DNA of 64,000 nucleotides from JADLCX01 sp964630785 (GCA_964630785.1 CAZVZG010000004.1:1-64000), one strand, 5' to 3'. Counted from the first letter of the stretch, positions 37,164 to 46,651 are shown. The notes: generated by a model not told the origin, from the sequence alone. Made by a program: numbers and translations.

Positions 37164-38432
37164 TTACGGCTTGCGCGGCAGCGGGCCGGGATCGACGAAC
37201 TGGTTCAGCGTGTTCTTCAGCGAGCGGTCGATGCCGAAGTCCTCCAACTGGTACGTGTACGCCCGGCGCAGGCCCCGACCGCTGTAGCCGAAGAACATGT
37301 GGTTCAACAGCGCGGCCCGCTGATCAGTCAGGGGCAGGATGGGCGTAAGCGTGAACTGGGCGGTGTTGATGACGGCGACGGCCGCGAGCGCCCACGCGGC
37401 CCGCCTCTGCCCGAGCACCACCGCCGCCCCCGCGCCCGCGGCCAGGTACACCAGCGGCGTCACTGGAAAAATCAACCCCGCGTTGCCCATGAAAATGACC
37501 AGCGAGAAATACAGGCTCGGCCCGGTCCATGCGAGTACGAGAAGCCACGCGCGCCATCGCAAACGTGCCCGCCGGGCGTACACGATCGCGCCGACGAACG
37601 CCGGCACGATCGCGACGTGCACGCCCCAGAGCATGAACATCGCGTACTTCACGCCGTTGCGGGCCAGGCCCGCGACCAGCCCCTTCTCGGCCACGCCGAA
37701 TGTCTCGTGCCAGGCGTTCTTGCCGCGGACCATCGCGAGATAGCGCTCGATCCCGCCGAGAATGTGCGCGGTGAGGAGAAACCAGACCAGACAGCAGGCC
37801 GCGCACACGGCGGTCGCGAGCGCGACCCGACCGATCCACACGCGCCGCAATCCGTCCTCCCACCCCTTCCACGCCAGCACCAGCCCCACGCCCAGCAGGG
37901 GCCCACCGAAGATGACCAGGTCCGGCCGCAGGATCGTCGAGAGGCCCGTCGCCAGGCCCGCGCCGATCACCGAGCCGAGCGAGCGCTCCCGCACCATCCG
38001 CAGGGCGTGATACCCGATCGCGGGCATCGCCGCGAGCCAGACGATGTACGACTGCATGATCACGCCGTGGTACCAGACCATCGCGTTGGTCATCACGGCG
38101 AACGCGACCGCCAGCGCCAGGCTTCGTCGAAAGACCATCGCGCCCAGCAGGTAGATGTACGCCGCGCCCGCAGCGCTCAACAGCGTGCCCACCCACGCGT
38201 ACGCCGCGATCGGGTCCGCGCCCATGAGCGTGAAGAGCTTGCCCAGCAGCACGTACCCGATGTTCCCCGGCATCGGCACGTTGAACGTCGAGTCGAGCTT
38301 GAGCGCGTTGATGTACTCGGGCCCGTCGAAGCCCATCACCGCCGACGGGAAGTACGCCCATCGCGACACGACCGTGAACGCGACGATCGCCGCCAGGTCC
38401 CACCATCTCCGGCCCGGCGATCCGTCGTCCAC
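37164..38432 (-). CDS. Polytopic membrane protein, probable GT-C glycosyltransferase
   Basis: A 422-residue protein with about ten transmembrane helices. GTG 38432 follows AGGAGG by seven bases, a strong start. The loop after the first helix contains GFDGPEYINALKLDS and PMPGNIGYVLLGKL, the acidic-loop and PxPG pattern of lipid-linked-sugar transferases of the GT-C fold, and WYHGVIMQSY follows. No exact family is recognised. It is divergent from a GT2 gene 85 bases away, so the pair may act on one glycan. Confidence 0.65.
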   Translation of the reverse strand: MDDGSPGRRWWDLAAIVAFTVVSRWAYFPSAVMGFDGPEYINALKLDSTFNVPMPGNIGYVLLGKLFTLMGADPIAAYAWVGTLLSAAGAAYIYLLGAMVFRRSLALAVAFAVMTNAMVWYHGVIMQSYIVWLAAMPAIGYHALRMVRERSLGSVIGAGLATGLSTILRPDLVIFGGPLLGVGLVLAWKGWEDGLRRVWIGRVALATAVCAACCLVWFLLTAHILGGIERYLAMVRGKNAWHETFGVAEKGLVAGLARNGVKYAMFMLWGVHVAIVPAFVGAIVYARRARLRWRAWLLVLAWTGPSLYFSLVIFMGNAGLIFPVTPLVYLAAGAGAAVVLGQRRAAWALAAVAVINTAQFTLTPILPLTDQRAALLNHMFFGYSGRGLRRAYTYQLEDFGIDRSLKNTLNQFVDPGPLPRKP

Positions 38433-38517
38433 GATGAGGCCTCCTGCCCCCCAAAGCTCGCACTCCACTCCCGGCGGTGTTCCTTTATACTCCCGGCCCG
38501 CCCGTCGAAGCCACCAA

Positions 38518-39207
38518 ATGAAGCTCTCCGTCGTCATCCCAGTCTACAACGAGGAGGCCACGGTCCTCCCGCTGGTCGAGCGGGTGCTCGCCGCGGCCCC
38601 GGACCTCGACAAGGAGGTCATCATCGTGGACGACTGTTCGCGCGACGGCACCGCGGCTCGGCTCGACACGCTGCGCGGCCGCCCGGGGGTCACGGTGCTG
38701 CTCCACAGCCACAACCAGGGCAAGGGCGCGGCCCTGCGCACCGGATTCAACGCCGCCACCGGCGACTTCGTCATCATCCAGGACGCCGACCTGGAGTACG
38801 ACCCTGAGGAATACCCCAAACTCGTCCAGCCCATCATCGACGGCCGGGCCGACGTGGTCTTCGGCTCCCGCTTCGTCGGCAGCGACACCCACCGCGTGCT
38901 CTACTTCTGGCACTCTGTGGGCAACCGCTTCCTCACGCTGCTGTCCAACGCCCTGACCAACCTCAACCTGACGGACATGGAGGTGTGCTACAAAGTCTTC
39001 CGCCGCGACGTCCTCAGCCGCATCACCATCGAGGAAGACCGCTTCGGCTTCGAGCCCGAGATCACGGCCAAGGTCGCGAGACTCCGCTGCCGGGTGTACG
39101 AGGTCGGCATCAGCTACCACGGGCGTACGTACGAGGAGGGGAAGAAGATTGGATGGCGGGACGGAGTTCGGGCGATCTGGTGCATCTTGAAGTACAACAT
39201 GGGGTGA
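38518..39207 (+). CDS. GT2 glycosyltransferase (polyprenyl-phosphate sugar type)
   Basis: A 229-residue enzyme of the dolichol-phosphate mannosyltransferase/GtrB type, which moves a sugar to a lipid carrier. The fold is LSVVIPVYNEEATV, VIIVDDCSRDGT, NQGKGAALRTGF, and the metal motif DADLEYDPEEY. The end FEPEITAKVARL and YHGRTYEEGKKIGW is conserved in this branch. There is no C-terminal transmembrane pair. ATG 38518 starts at the first strand. It may supply the lipid-linked sugar used by the divergent GT-C-like protein. Confidence 0.88.
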   Translation: MKLSVVIPVYNEEATVLPLVERVLAAAPDLDKEVIIVDDCSRDGTAARLDTLRGRPGVTVLLHSHNQGKGAALRTGFNAATGDFVIIQDADLEYDPEEYPKLVQPIIDGRADVVFGSRFVGSDTHRVLYFWHSVGNRFLTLLSNALTNLNLTDMEVCYKVFRRDVLSRITIEEDRFGFEPEITAKVARLRCRVYEVGISYHGRTYEEGKKIGWRDGVRAIWCILKYNMG

Positions 39208-39379
39208 GGCGGGCGCGGGTCGGGTTGAATCCCCGAGACGGGGCTTGTATCCGCTTACATGCAACATGCTTGCATTTCAGGATACTGAATTTCTTGCTCG
39301 GCCGGGGTATTCGGGCCCATGCTCTGAGACCAGGTGTTAGACTTCCACCGGCCGTTCGGCCCATGCTGGAGACACCGCC

Positions 39380-40345
39380 ATGAACCAGGTCTGCGGTACG
39401 GATCGGCGTGCCCCCCGCCGAGGAGCGTTCACGCTCATCGAGTTGCTCGTGGTCATCGCCGTGATCGCGCTGCTCGTCGCCATCCTTCTGCCCGCGCTCA
39501 AGGGTGCGCGCGAGTCGGCCAAGGGCGTCATCTGCCTGAGCAATATGCGACAGATCGGTGTCGGGCTGGTCTCGTACGCCGGCGATTTCAAGGGCCGGAT
39601 CTGGGAGTCGGGCAACCCGACGCCCAACCTGCGGTTCTGGTACGCCCAGGCCGAGAACCCCAACCGGCCGACGACCGGGATCACCGGTACAAACCCCACG
39701 CGCATCGGCCCGGCGTTCGAGTACATGCAGCACGCCGACAAGATCTTCGAGTGCCCGAGCAACAAACGCCGCGTGCCCACGAACATCGGCGCCAACGGCA
39801 ACGACCCGTTCTGGTCTACGCCGCAGAACCAGTTGCAGGCCATTCTGTTCAACGAGTTCCTCTCGCCGCGCCAGATCAACTTCGACTACACGATGGTCAC
39901 GGGCTCGTCGGGCGCAAGGGTTGACGGCAGCACGCTCTGCGCGTGGGATTCGGAGTATCTCAAGACGCACACGGCGACCGCGAACCGCCCCATGCCCCCC
40001 ACCAGCGGGCCGACCGTCGCAACCCGCATGAAGATGTTCAGGTCTATCCCCGCGTTCATCGAGGAAGACAGCGAGTGGTGGAACGGGCGCAGCCCCGACG
40101 GCATGTTCAGCAACTGGGACCAGGTCACCAACCGCCACGGCGGCAAGGGCAACGTCCTCCTGGCCAACGGCGACGTCGAAGCGTTCAAGGCCCCGCGCGG
40201 CCCGCTCGACCTCTCACAGAACGACAACGGCGATTTTGCCGGCAACGACATCTGGGTCCGCGGGCGGAACAACGCCTGGTACCAGCTCTGTCCCACCTGG
40301 CCCGGACAGCCCCGCGCCTACGACTGGGTCAACGGTCCGCGGTGA
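39380..40345 (+). CDS. Prepilin-like protein with H-x9-DG end
   Basis: A 321-residue protein with a type IV prepilin N-terminus. The leader ends in RRG and the mature part starts AFTLIELLVVIAVIALLVAILLP, with the Glu at position +5, so it is cut by a prepilin peptidase. The C-terminal half ends in HGGKGNVLLANGDVEAF, the H-x9-DG motif of the large planctomycete pseudopilin-like protein family. It likely forms a fibre or acts in a secretion apparatus. It is followed with a 4-base overlap by a kinase-like gene. Confidence 0.85.
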   Translation: MNQVCGTDRRAPRRGAFTLIELLVVIAVIALLVAILLPALKGARESAKGVICLSNMRQIGVGLVSYAGDFKGRIWESGNPTPNLRFWYAQAENPNRPTTGITGTNPTRIGPAFEYMQHADKIFECPSNKRRVPTNIGANGNDPFWSTPQNQLQAILFNEFLSPRQINFDYTMVTGSSGARVDGSTLCAWDSEYLKTHTATANRPMPPTSGPTVATRMKMFRSIPAFIEEDSEWWNGRSPDGMFSNWDQVTNRHGGKGNVLLANGDVEAFKAPRGPLDLSQNDNGDFAGNDIWVRGRNNAWYQLCPTWPGQPRAYDWVNGPR

Positions 40346-41211
40346 ACGGCGACCCGGCGCGACAGATCGCCGAACTCATCGGACAAGATGTTCGCTCTTG
40401 CCGCGCCATCGGAGGTGGGGCGGCGGGCGTGGTGTATCGCGTCGAACTCCGCGACGGCACCACCGTGATCGCCAAGCAGGGTGAACTCCTCACCCTTGAG
40501 GCCCGATCGCTCGAGACCATCGCCGCGGCCTCCAAGCTCCCGGTGGCCCGCGTGCTGCACGCGACCGACCGGCTGCTGGTGATGTCCGATCTCGGCGAAT
40601 CGCACGGCCTCGACGATGCGGCCGAACGCCACGCGGCCGAACTGCTCGCCGAACTTCACGCCGCAACCAGCGGAGACGGGCGTTTCGGCTTGGGCTTTGA
40701 CAACCTGATCGGCCCGCTGGAACAGCCCAACGGCTGGGCGGCCTCGTGGGTCGAGTTCTACCGCGATTGTCGGCTATCGACGATGGCCGACGCCGCGCTG
40801 CGGGAGGGGTGGCTGCCGCCGGCCTTGCACGATCGTTTGCTCTCACTCTCGCGCCGAGTGGGCGAGTTGATCCCCGACCGGCCCGCGGCGTCGCTCGTCC
40901 ACGGCGACGTGTGGGGCGGCAACGTCATCGCCGGACGGGAGGGGGGGCGGGGGGGGCGGATCGTCGGGTTCATCGACCCGGCCCCGCACTATGCACACGC
41001 CGAGGTTGAACTGGCGTTCATCACGATGTTCAACACCTTCGGGGGCGCGTTCTTCGACCGCTACCATGAACTGCGACCGATCGACCCCGACTTTCGTCGC
41101 GTTCGACGCGACGTGTACCTGCTCTACCCGCTTCTTACCCACGTGCGCATCTACCGCGGCGGCGGGTACGCCGAACCACTCGCACGCACGCTCGCCCGGC
41201 TCGGCTTCTGA
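40342..41211 (+). CDS. Fructosamine-kinase-family protein
   Basis: A 289-residue kinase-like protein of the FN3K/aminoglycoside phosphotransferase fold, which repairs glycated proteins by phosphorylating ketoamines. The opening GGGAAGVVYRVELRDGTTVIAK gives the ATP loop and Lys, the catalytic loop is VHGDVWGGNVIAG, and the metal site is FIDPAPHYAHAEVELAFI. GTG 40342 overlaps the upstream stop as GTGA. A short Gly/Arg insertion sits after GNVIAG. Substrate is inferred from family resemblance. Confidence 0.85.
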   Translation: MNGDPARQIAELIGQDVRSCRAIGGGAAGVVYRVELRDGTTVIAKQGELLTLEARSLETIAAASKLPVARVLHATDRLLVMSDLGESHGLDDAAERHAAELLAELHAATSGDGRFGLGFDNLIGPLEQPNGWAASWVEFYRDCRLSTMADAALREGWLPPALHDRLLSLSRRVGELIPDRPAASLVHGDVWGGNVIAGREGGRGGRIVGFIDPAPHYAHAEVELAFITMFNTFGGAFFDRYHELRPIDPDFRRVRRDVYLLYPLLTHVRIYRGGGYAEPLARTLARLGF

Positions 41212-41261
41212 CCCTCTCCCCCCCCCTACCCCCCACCTCCCGCCCCACCCCCTTCGCCCGC

Positions 41262-41732
41262 ATGAACTGTCCCGCCTGTACCCGACTCGCCCGGCTCCGT
41301 TCCGGCGACGACCCCTCTCTTCTCGCCGAGATGCGAGAAAGCGTCGCCGTGCTCCACCCGCACCAGCCCTTCGGCGGGCACACCGGCGGATGGTCCACGC
41401 TCTGGCTCAATGACCACCACGAGCAACTCGGACTGTTGCCCCGGGATCGTCAGGCCCGGCTGGCCGCCGACGTCGCCGATCTCGGCGCAGCCATGCACCG
41501 CGCACTCTCGCCGCTGGGCTTGCGTCGCATCAACTACGAGTGCCTGGGAAACGTGGTGGGCCACGTCCATTGGCACCTGATCCCCCGCTTCGATGCACCC
41601 GCCGATCCCAGCCCCGGCGCGACGATCTGGGTGCGACCGGCGCACGAGCTCGATTGCGGCGTGAGCGAACAACTCCGAGAGCGGCTCGTCGGCCTGCTCC
41701 GGAGCGAACTCGCCCGCTCGAAAAACTCATAA
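41262..41732 (+). CDS. HIT-family hydrolase
   Basis: A 156-residue nucleotide hydrolase or transferase of the histidine triad family. The triad is complete: GHVHWHLIPR with His101, His103 and His105. The N-terminus has CPAC, an occasional zinc site in this family. The remaining part, TGGWSTLWLNDHHEQLGLLP, resembles diadenosine polyphosphate hydrolases. It follows the FN3K-like gene by 50 bases of C-rich spacer. Confidence 0.88.
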   Translation: MNCPACTRLARLRSGDDPSLLAEMRESVAVLHPHQPFGGHTGGWSTLWLNDHHEQLGLLPRDRQARLAADVADLGAAMHRALSPLGLRRINYECLGNVVGHVHWHLIPRFDAPADPSPGATIWVRPAHELDCGVSEQLRERLVGLLRSELARSKNS

Positions 41733-41747
41733 CCTCGCGACGATCGG

Positions 41748-42410
41748 CTATTCGGCCCCGCCCGAATCGCCGCCGCCAACTTCGGCGCCCGCTTCCGCCC
41801 CGCCGTCGTGGCTCTCTGAAGACTCGCCCTCGGACGCTTCGCCCGCGCCCTCGCCTTTGGCCGGCGTGTCCTTGATCGGCTTGGCCTTTTCCACGAGCTC
41901 GTAGAACCCGCCGCCGGTATTCCGGATCTGGCCCTGCTTCTCCAACTCTTCCCAGTAGGTCCGCGGGTAGGAGTTCGGGGGCAGGATCGCGATGACCGCC
42001 GACTTGGCTCCGCCCGTCAACGGTGAGCGGCCGAGCCTCGATTCCTGATCCAGCCGGGTCAGCTTCAGCCGCTTCTTGAACGCGGCCAGCGCGGTCTTGA
42101 GCTGCTGCGGTGTGGGCTTCTCGGCACGCACGATGATCTCGGGTCGGGGCGTCATCCGCGCGGCGCCGGGATCGGTTCCGTCGGTCGGTGCACCCCTGGG
42201 CGTTGGGGGCGGGGCCGCGGCCACCTCGTCCAGCAGTTTCTGCATCGCGGACACGTTCCGCTCGGCCACGTAACGGGCCAGCCTCATCTGGTCGCAGGGG
42301 GCCTTTTTCAGCAGCGTGTGCAGGGACTTCCACGACGGGCCGGAACTCGGGCCGGTCGGGTCCGAGGAGACGGAGTTGAGCAGGTTGCGGGCTTGGTCGA
42401 GCATCGCCAT
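41748..42410 (-). CDS. Conserved-looking protein of unknown function
   Basis: A 220-residue soluble protein. Residues 1-70 are helical (SWKSLHTLLKKAPCDQMRLARYVAERN), a Pro-rich linker follows, and about 100-175 contain LKTALAAFKKRLKLTRLDQESRLG and AVIAILPPNSYPRTYWEELEKQGQI. The tail is a low-complexity Gly/Glu/Ser stretch. No family is recognised. ATG 42410 is the first in frame. It is next to the ptsH gene, 132 bases from it, and reads the same way. Confidence 0.6.
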   Translation of the reverse strand: MAMLDQARNLLNSVSSDPTGPSSGPSWKSLHTLLKKAPCDQMRLARYVAERNVSAMQKLLDEVAAAPPPTPRGAPTDGTDPGAARMTPRPEIIVRAEKPTPQQLKTALAAFKKRLKLTRLDQESRLGRSPLTGGAKSAVIAILPPNSYPRTYWEELEKQGQIRNTGGGFYELVEKAKPIKDTPAKGEGAGEASEGESSESHDGGAEAGAEVGGGDSGGAE

Positions 42411-42542
42411 GAGGTTAGGCGCGGCCGCACGCGATGGTCTTTCGCGAACCGCGGGGTTTCGGCCCGCCCATCGTTATTTCTCGGCCACCGCTCCGGGCGG
42501 ACGAGGAACGCGGGAGGCCCGCGGACGAACGGCCCTCAGCCG

Positions 42543-42815
42543 CTAATCCTCGTCAAACCCGCTCTCGACCAGCCGGCGCAGGGCCGTTATCGCGGCCTCG
42601 GCGTCCGCCCCGTCGGCCACGATCTCCAACTCGGTACCTTTGGTCGCGGCGAGCATCATCATCTGCATGATCGACTTTCCGTCCACCGCCTGCCCCTGCC
42701 GTTTGACGGTAACCGCCGCCGCGAAAGCGTTCGCGGCGTCCACAAAGCACATCGCCGGCCGGGCGTGCAAGCCCAGCCGGTTGCAGATGATGACTTTCAC
42801 GGAGAAGTTGGGCAT
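42543..42815 (-). CDS. ptsH: HPr phosphocarrier protein
   Basis: A 90-residue phosphocarrier of the phosphotransferase system. The active histidine is His17 in NRLGLHARPA, and Ser48 in DGKSIMQMM is at the regulatory serine position. Length is normal. It lies 17 bases downstream of the PTS EIIA-like gene. No sugar-specific EIIBC or EI gene is in view, so the pair may serve regulation rather than sugar uptake. Confidence 0.93.
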   Translation of the reverse strand: MPNFSVKVIICNRLGLHARPAMCFVDAANAFAAAVTVKRQGQAVDGKSIMQMMMLAATKGTELEIVADGADAEAAITALRRLVESGFDED

Positions 42816-42832
42816 GGCGGTGCGGCCAGCCG

Positions 42833-43312
42833 CTACCTCCTGGGGGGTTGTCCGTCCGCTTCTTCGAGCAGGGTCACGACGTCCTGCACGGTGGTGGCCT
42901 GGCGCAGGAACCGCCGGAAGGTCTCGTTCGACAGGCTGTTAAAGATCACCTCCATCGCCTTGAGGTGCTGCTCTGGGTCGTGCTCGGGCGAGAGCAGCAG
43001 GAAGATCGAGTACACCGGCTGGCGGTCCAGCGCGTTGAACTCGACGCCCGTGGGCGAGAGCCCGATGGCCGCGGCCATGCCCGAGACGCTCTTGTGCTTC
43101 ACGTGCGGCACGGCGATGCCCTTGCCGAAGCCGGTGGACCCGCGCCGCTCGCGATCGAGCACACGGTTGATGAGCTCAGTGCGGAGTGAAGCGTCGGCCG
43201 CGCCCGACTTGATCAACGCGTCGACGAGTTCCGCGATCACCTCGTCGCGCTGCGAGGAGGCGAGTTTGGGGACGATCGCGCCGGGAGCAACGACCTTGGT
43301 GAGCTTCAGCAC
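42833..43312 (-). CDS. ptsN: PTS EIIA-type protein (PtsN-like)
   Basis: A 159-residue protein with the EIIA fructose/nitrogen-type fold. The phospho-acceptor histidine is His70 in GKGIAVPHVKH. Surrounding blocks are RDEVIAELVDALIKSGAAD, VFNALDRQPV-like core and FLLLSPEHDPEQHL, as in PtsN. GTG 43312 with GGAG upstream gives the typical length; an open frame continues upstream but it is Pro-rich and not family-like. It sits between hpf and ptsH, the order found in the rpoN-hpf-ptsN neighbourhood of many bacteria. Confidence 0.88.
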   Translation of the reverse strand: MLKLTKVVAPGAIVPKLASSQRDEVIAELVDALIKSGAADASLRTELINRVLDRERRGSTGFGKGIAVPHVKHKSVSGMAAAIGLSPTGVEFNALDRQPVYSIFLLLSPEHDPEQHLKAMEVIFNSLSNETFRRFLRQATTVQDVVTLLEEADGQPPRR

Positions 43313-43443
43313 GGGGGTCTCCGGACCGGGATACGCGGGCGCACCCGCGGGAACTGGCCAGAACACTGGATCGGGGCACGCGGGGGGACGGGACAGCGAA
43401 AGGAAAGTAGAGCGAGTGAAGGGAAGGGGAGGAAGTGGGGCCG

Positions 43444-43740
43444 TCAATGCCGCAGCTTCTCCTTGAAATCGCGGAGCTGCCTGGCCGACTTCTCCACGCA
43501 ATCGTCGATGCAGGCGTACAGGTCCGGGCCGGACGAGCGGGAGATGAAGTCGTCGTGCTTCACCACGTCCACCGCAACCTCGACCTCAAACTGCTTCGTC
43601 TTGCCCGCTGGACTCTCCAGATACACGCGGATCTGCTGCGTGCCGTCGAAGAACTTGGTGAGCTTCTGCACCTTGCCCTCGGCGTACTTCTGGATCGCCT
43701 CCGTGATCTCCATGTGCTTGCCAATGACGTCGATGCGCAT
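43444..43740 (-). CDS. hpf: Ribosome hibernation promoting factor (short)
   Basis: A 98-residue protein of the RaiA/HPF family that binds the 30S subunit and protects inactive ribosomes. The start MRIDVIGKHMEITEAIQKYAEGKVQKLTKF is typical, and DDFISRSSGPDLYACIDDCVEK is the conserved second half. It is the short form without a dimerising C-terminal domain. It is first in the hpf-ptsN-ptsH group, with 131 bases to ptsN. Confidence 0.93.
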   Translation of the reverse strand: MRIDVIGKHMEITEAIQKYAEGKVQKLTKFFDGTQQIRVYLESPAGKTKQFEVEVAVDVVKHDDFISRSSGPDLYACIDDCVEKSARQLRDFKEKLRH

Positions 43741-43934
43741 CGTTGTTTCCTGTTCGGGCCCATCTTGGACAACCGCCGGGCCCTGTCCCTCATTGTCCCC
43801 GGTCCGGCGGTGAGTGGAAGGCCTTTCCGGCCGGTCCCTTCCCGACCGCGAACATTGAAGAACCCGACCGGCCGCCCCGCGATGGCCCGGGCGGTCTGCC
43901 GCGGATGGTATCAGTTCGGGTGAGCGATGGTCAC

Positions 43935-45533
43935 TCAGGCCCGCGGCCCGGCCGCACGGACCGGGTCCGGCATCTCAAACTTCTTGTCGTTCTCGCGGAA
44001 GTTCTGGGCCAGCTTTCCGGCCATCGTGTCGTACGCGGCCTTGTCCTTCCACGTGTTCCGCGGCTGGAGCACCTCGCCGGGCACGCCCGGCACCGCGTCG
44101 GGGATCGGCAGCCCGAAGACCGCGTCCGGCGTGAACTTGGCCTTGGTCAGCGTGCCGTTGAGGATCGCCGTCACGAACGCGCGCGTGTACGCCAGCTTGA
44201 AGCGCTGGCCCTGGCCGTACTTGCCGCCCGTCCAGCCGGTGTTGAGCAGCCACACGTTCGCGTTGTGCTTGGCGATCTTGTCGGCGAGCATCTGCGCGTA
44301 CATCTTTGGCGGGCGCGGCAGGAACGGCTGGCCGAAGCACGGGCTGAAGTTCGGCTGCGGCTCGGTCACCCCCGCCTCGGTTCCGCCCAGCTTCGACGTG
44401 TACCCGTTGATGAAGTAGTACATCGCCTGCTCGCGAGTCAGTCGGCTCACCGGTGGCAGCACGCCGTAAGCGTCCGCCGTCAGGAAGATGACGTTCTTTG
44501 GGTGCCCGCCCATCGAGGGGATCACCGCATCCTGAATGTAGTCGATCGGGTAGGTCACGCGGCTGTTTTCCGCGATGGCCGCCGAGTCGTAGTCAGGGAT
44601 GCGCGTCTCCGGGTCGATCACCGTGTTCTCGAACACGCTGCCGAAGCGGATCGCGTTCCAGATCTGCGGCTCACCCTCTTTGGAGAGCTTGATGCACTTG
44701 GCATAGCACCCGCCCTCGAAGTTGAACACCCCGCGGTCGCTCCAGCCGTGCTCGTCGTCACCGATCAGCGCCCGGTCGGGGTCGGCACTGAGCGTGGTCT
44801 TGCCCGTCCCCGAGAGGCCGAAGAACAGGGCCACGTTGCCCGGGTCCTTCTTGTCCACGTTGGCCGAGCAGTGCATCGGGAACACGCCCGCCTCGGGCAT
44901 GTCGTAGTTCATGGCGTAGAACAGGCTCTTCTTGATCTCGCCGGCGTACTCGGTGCCGAGGATCACGACCATCTTGCGCGAGAGCGACTGCACGATCAGC
45001 ACCGGCCCCTTGGCGCCGCAGGCCTTCTGCTCCTCAGCGCTCAGGCGGCGCTTGCCCGCGTTGATGACGGTCCAGTCGTGCTTCCACTTGGCGCCCGCGC
45101 CCGCCGCGGGGCTGCCCTGAGGGATGAACAGCGTTCGCGCGAACAGCGCATGCCACGCCTGCTCGCACACCACCTGCACGCCCAGCCGATGGCTGGGGTC
45201 GGCCCCGACGAACCCCTCGAACGTGTACAGCCTGTCCTGCTTGTTCAGGTGCTCGGTCGCGATCGCCAGCGCGTTGTCGAACTGCTCGGGCGTCACCGGC
45301 TGGTTCACCGAGCCCCACCAGACCTTGTCGTGGTAGCTCGCCACGTCCTCCAGGTGCTTGTCCTTGGCCGAGCGCCCCGTCCGATCGCCGGTCCTGCACG
45401 CCAGCGCGCCGTTCGACGCCAGTGAACCCTCTTTCCGGGCCAGGGCTTCCTCAACCAGCCGGGCCGGAGACAGGTTCTTCAGCACCCGGGACGAGGACAG
45501 GTTCAGCGTGGGCTGCGCGGCGATGGTCGACAT
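43935..45533 (-). CDS. pckA: Phosphoenolpyruvate carboxykinase (ATP)
   Basis: A 532-residue gluconeogenic enzyme that converts oxaloacetate and ATP to phosphoenolpyruvate. The kinase loop is FFGLSGTGKTTLS, the metal and substrate sites are in DDEHGWSDRGVFNFEGGCYAK, and RVTYPIDYIQDA follows. The length is that of ATP-dependent PEPCK. ATG 45533 has CAGGAG about ten bases upstream. It reads as a single gene, with about 290 bases of spacer to tRNA-His that would hold its promoter. Confidence 0.97.
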   Translation of the reverse strand: MSTIAAQPTLNLSSSRVLKNLSPARLVEEALARKEGSLASNGALACRTGDRTGRSAKDKHLEDVASYHDKVWWGSVNQPVTPEQFDNALAIATEHLNKQDRLYTFEGFVGADPSHRLGVQVVCEQAWHALFARTLFIPQGSPAAGAGAKWKHDWTVINAGKRRLSAEEQKACGAKGPVLIVQSLSRKMVVILGTEYAGEIKKSLFYAMNYDMPEAGVFPMHCSANVDKKDPGNVALFFGLSGTGKTTLSADPDRALIGDDEHGWSDRGVFNFEGGCYAKCIKLSKEGEPQIWNAIRFGSVFENTVIDPETRIPDYDSAAIAENSRVTYPIDYIQDAVIPSMGGHPKNVIFLTADAYGVLPPVSRLTREQAMYYFINGYTSKLGGTEAGVTEPQPNFSPCFGQPFLPRPPKMYAQMLADKIAKHNANVWLLNTGWTGGKYGQGQRFKLAYTRAFVTAILNGTLTKAKFTPDAVFGLPIPDAVPGVPGEVLQPRNTWKDKAAYDTMAGKLAQNFRENDKKFEMPDPVRAAGPRA

Positions 45534-45823
45534 GGCTTGAGCACTCCTGAAACCGGCCGCGCACATCCCCGCGACCCCTGAAATCGGGCCGCCGCGACTC
45601 GCCATGCCGGGCCTCCACGATAGACAGCGACCCCCTTGCGGTACAACCGAAGGAATACCTCCGAAATCGCGGCCTTTGTGGATGTAAACGCTTTCGCGGC
45701 CGAAAAGCCGTCAGAGAACAGCCACCGGCCGCAGCAAGCACCGGTGGACCTCAATCGGCGGGGCCCGTATCGTCACCCCCTGCGATCGCCGAACGCCCGC
45801 ACCAGACGGCGGCCGCACGTCAC

Positions 45824-45898
45824 GGTGGCTGTAGCTCAGCTGGTTAGAGCACGAGATTGTGATTCTCGGGGTCGCGGGTTCGAGTCCCGTCAGCCACC
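45824..45898 (+). tRNA. tRNA-His (anticodon GTG)
   Basis: A complete cloverleaf with the special extra base G-1 (45824) pairing discriminator C73 (45898), the mark of histidine tRNA. The acceptor is GTGGCTG with CAGCCAC, the anticodon stem-loop is CGAGA-TTGTGAT-TCTCG giving GTG, and the T arm is CGGG-TTCGAGT-CCCG type. The CCA end is not encoded. Confidence 0.95.
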
Positions 45899-45925
45899 CT
45901 TGCCCGGGTCCGTGAGGAGGCGCGT

Positions 45926-46651
45926 TCAGGCCCCGACCTTGCGCAGCACGCACGCGTGCGCCGACCGGGCCACGCACATCTTCCGCTCGTAGTTGGTCCC
46001 CACGAGTTGGCCGTCGCCGACCCATTCCGGCGGCACGAACTCTTCCATGGTGAATCGCCCGCCCCTTTCGCCGCCGGCCGCGGAGTCCGTCCACGCCCGG
46101 AAGTGCTCCAGGTCCCACGCCCACAGTTGGTCGTGGTCGGTCACGACGCGCAGTTCTCCGCCGGGCTCAAGCACGCGCCACGCCTCGCCCAGAAACCCGT
46201 GCTGCACCACGCGGTTCTTGTGGTGCTTGTTCTTGGGCCAGGGGTCCGAGAAATAAAGGTGGATGACCGAGACGATCGCGTCCGGACATCGCCAGAGCAG
46301 GAAGTCCGACGCGTCGGTGTGCAGCATCCGGACATTGGTTACGCCGCGTCGGCGAAGCCGATCGGCCGCGTAGAGATAGAACTCCCGCGCCCACTCGATC
46401 CCCAGAAAGTTGGTCCCCGGCGATCGCGGCGCCTGCTCGACCAGGAACGTGCCCTTGCCGGACCCGATCTCGACCTCCAGCGGCGCGCTCACCCCGCCGG
46501 GCGAACCCGCGAACCACGTCCGGAAATCCAGCCGCCCGGCCAGCCGGTCGGTGATGACCGAGTCGGGCAGCGGCGGAAGTTCGGCCGCGCTGACGCCGAT
46601 CACGCCCGGCGCGTCATCCAACTCGCGCCCATGTCCAAGCCCGAATGACAT
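45926..46651 (-). CDS. trmB: tRNA (guanine-N7)-methyltransferase
   Basis: A 241-residue SAM-dependent enzyme that makes m7G46 in tRNA. The SAM loop is EVEIGSGKGTF (about 59-69) with NFLGIEWAREFY after it, and the hallmark catalytic stretch is YFSDPWPKNKHHKNRVV. ATG 46651 is the only good start. It reads towards tRNA-His, with 27 bases between them. Confidence 0.95.
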   Translation of the reverse strand: MSFGLGHGRELDDAPGVIGVSAAELPPLPDSVITDRLAGRLDFRTWFAGSPGGVSAPLEVEIGSGKGTFLVEQAPRSPGTNFLGIEWAREFYLYAADRLRRRGVTNVRMLHTDASDFLLWRCPDAIVSVIHLYFSDPWPKNKHHKNRVVQHGFLGEAWRVLEPGGELRVVTDHDQLWAWDLEHFRAWTDSAAGGERGGRFTMEEFVPPEWVGDGQLVGTNYERKMCVARSAHACVLRKVGA

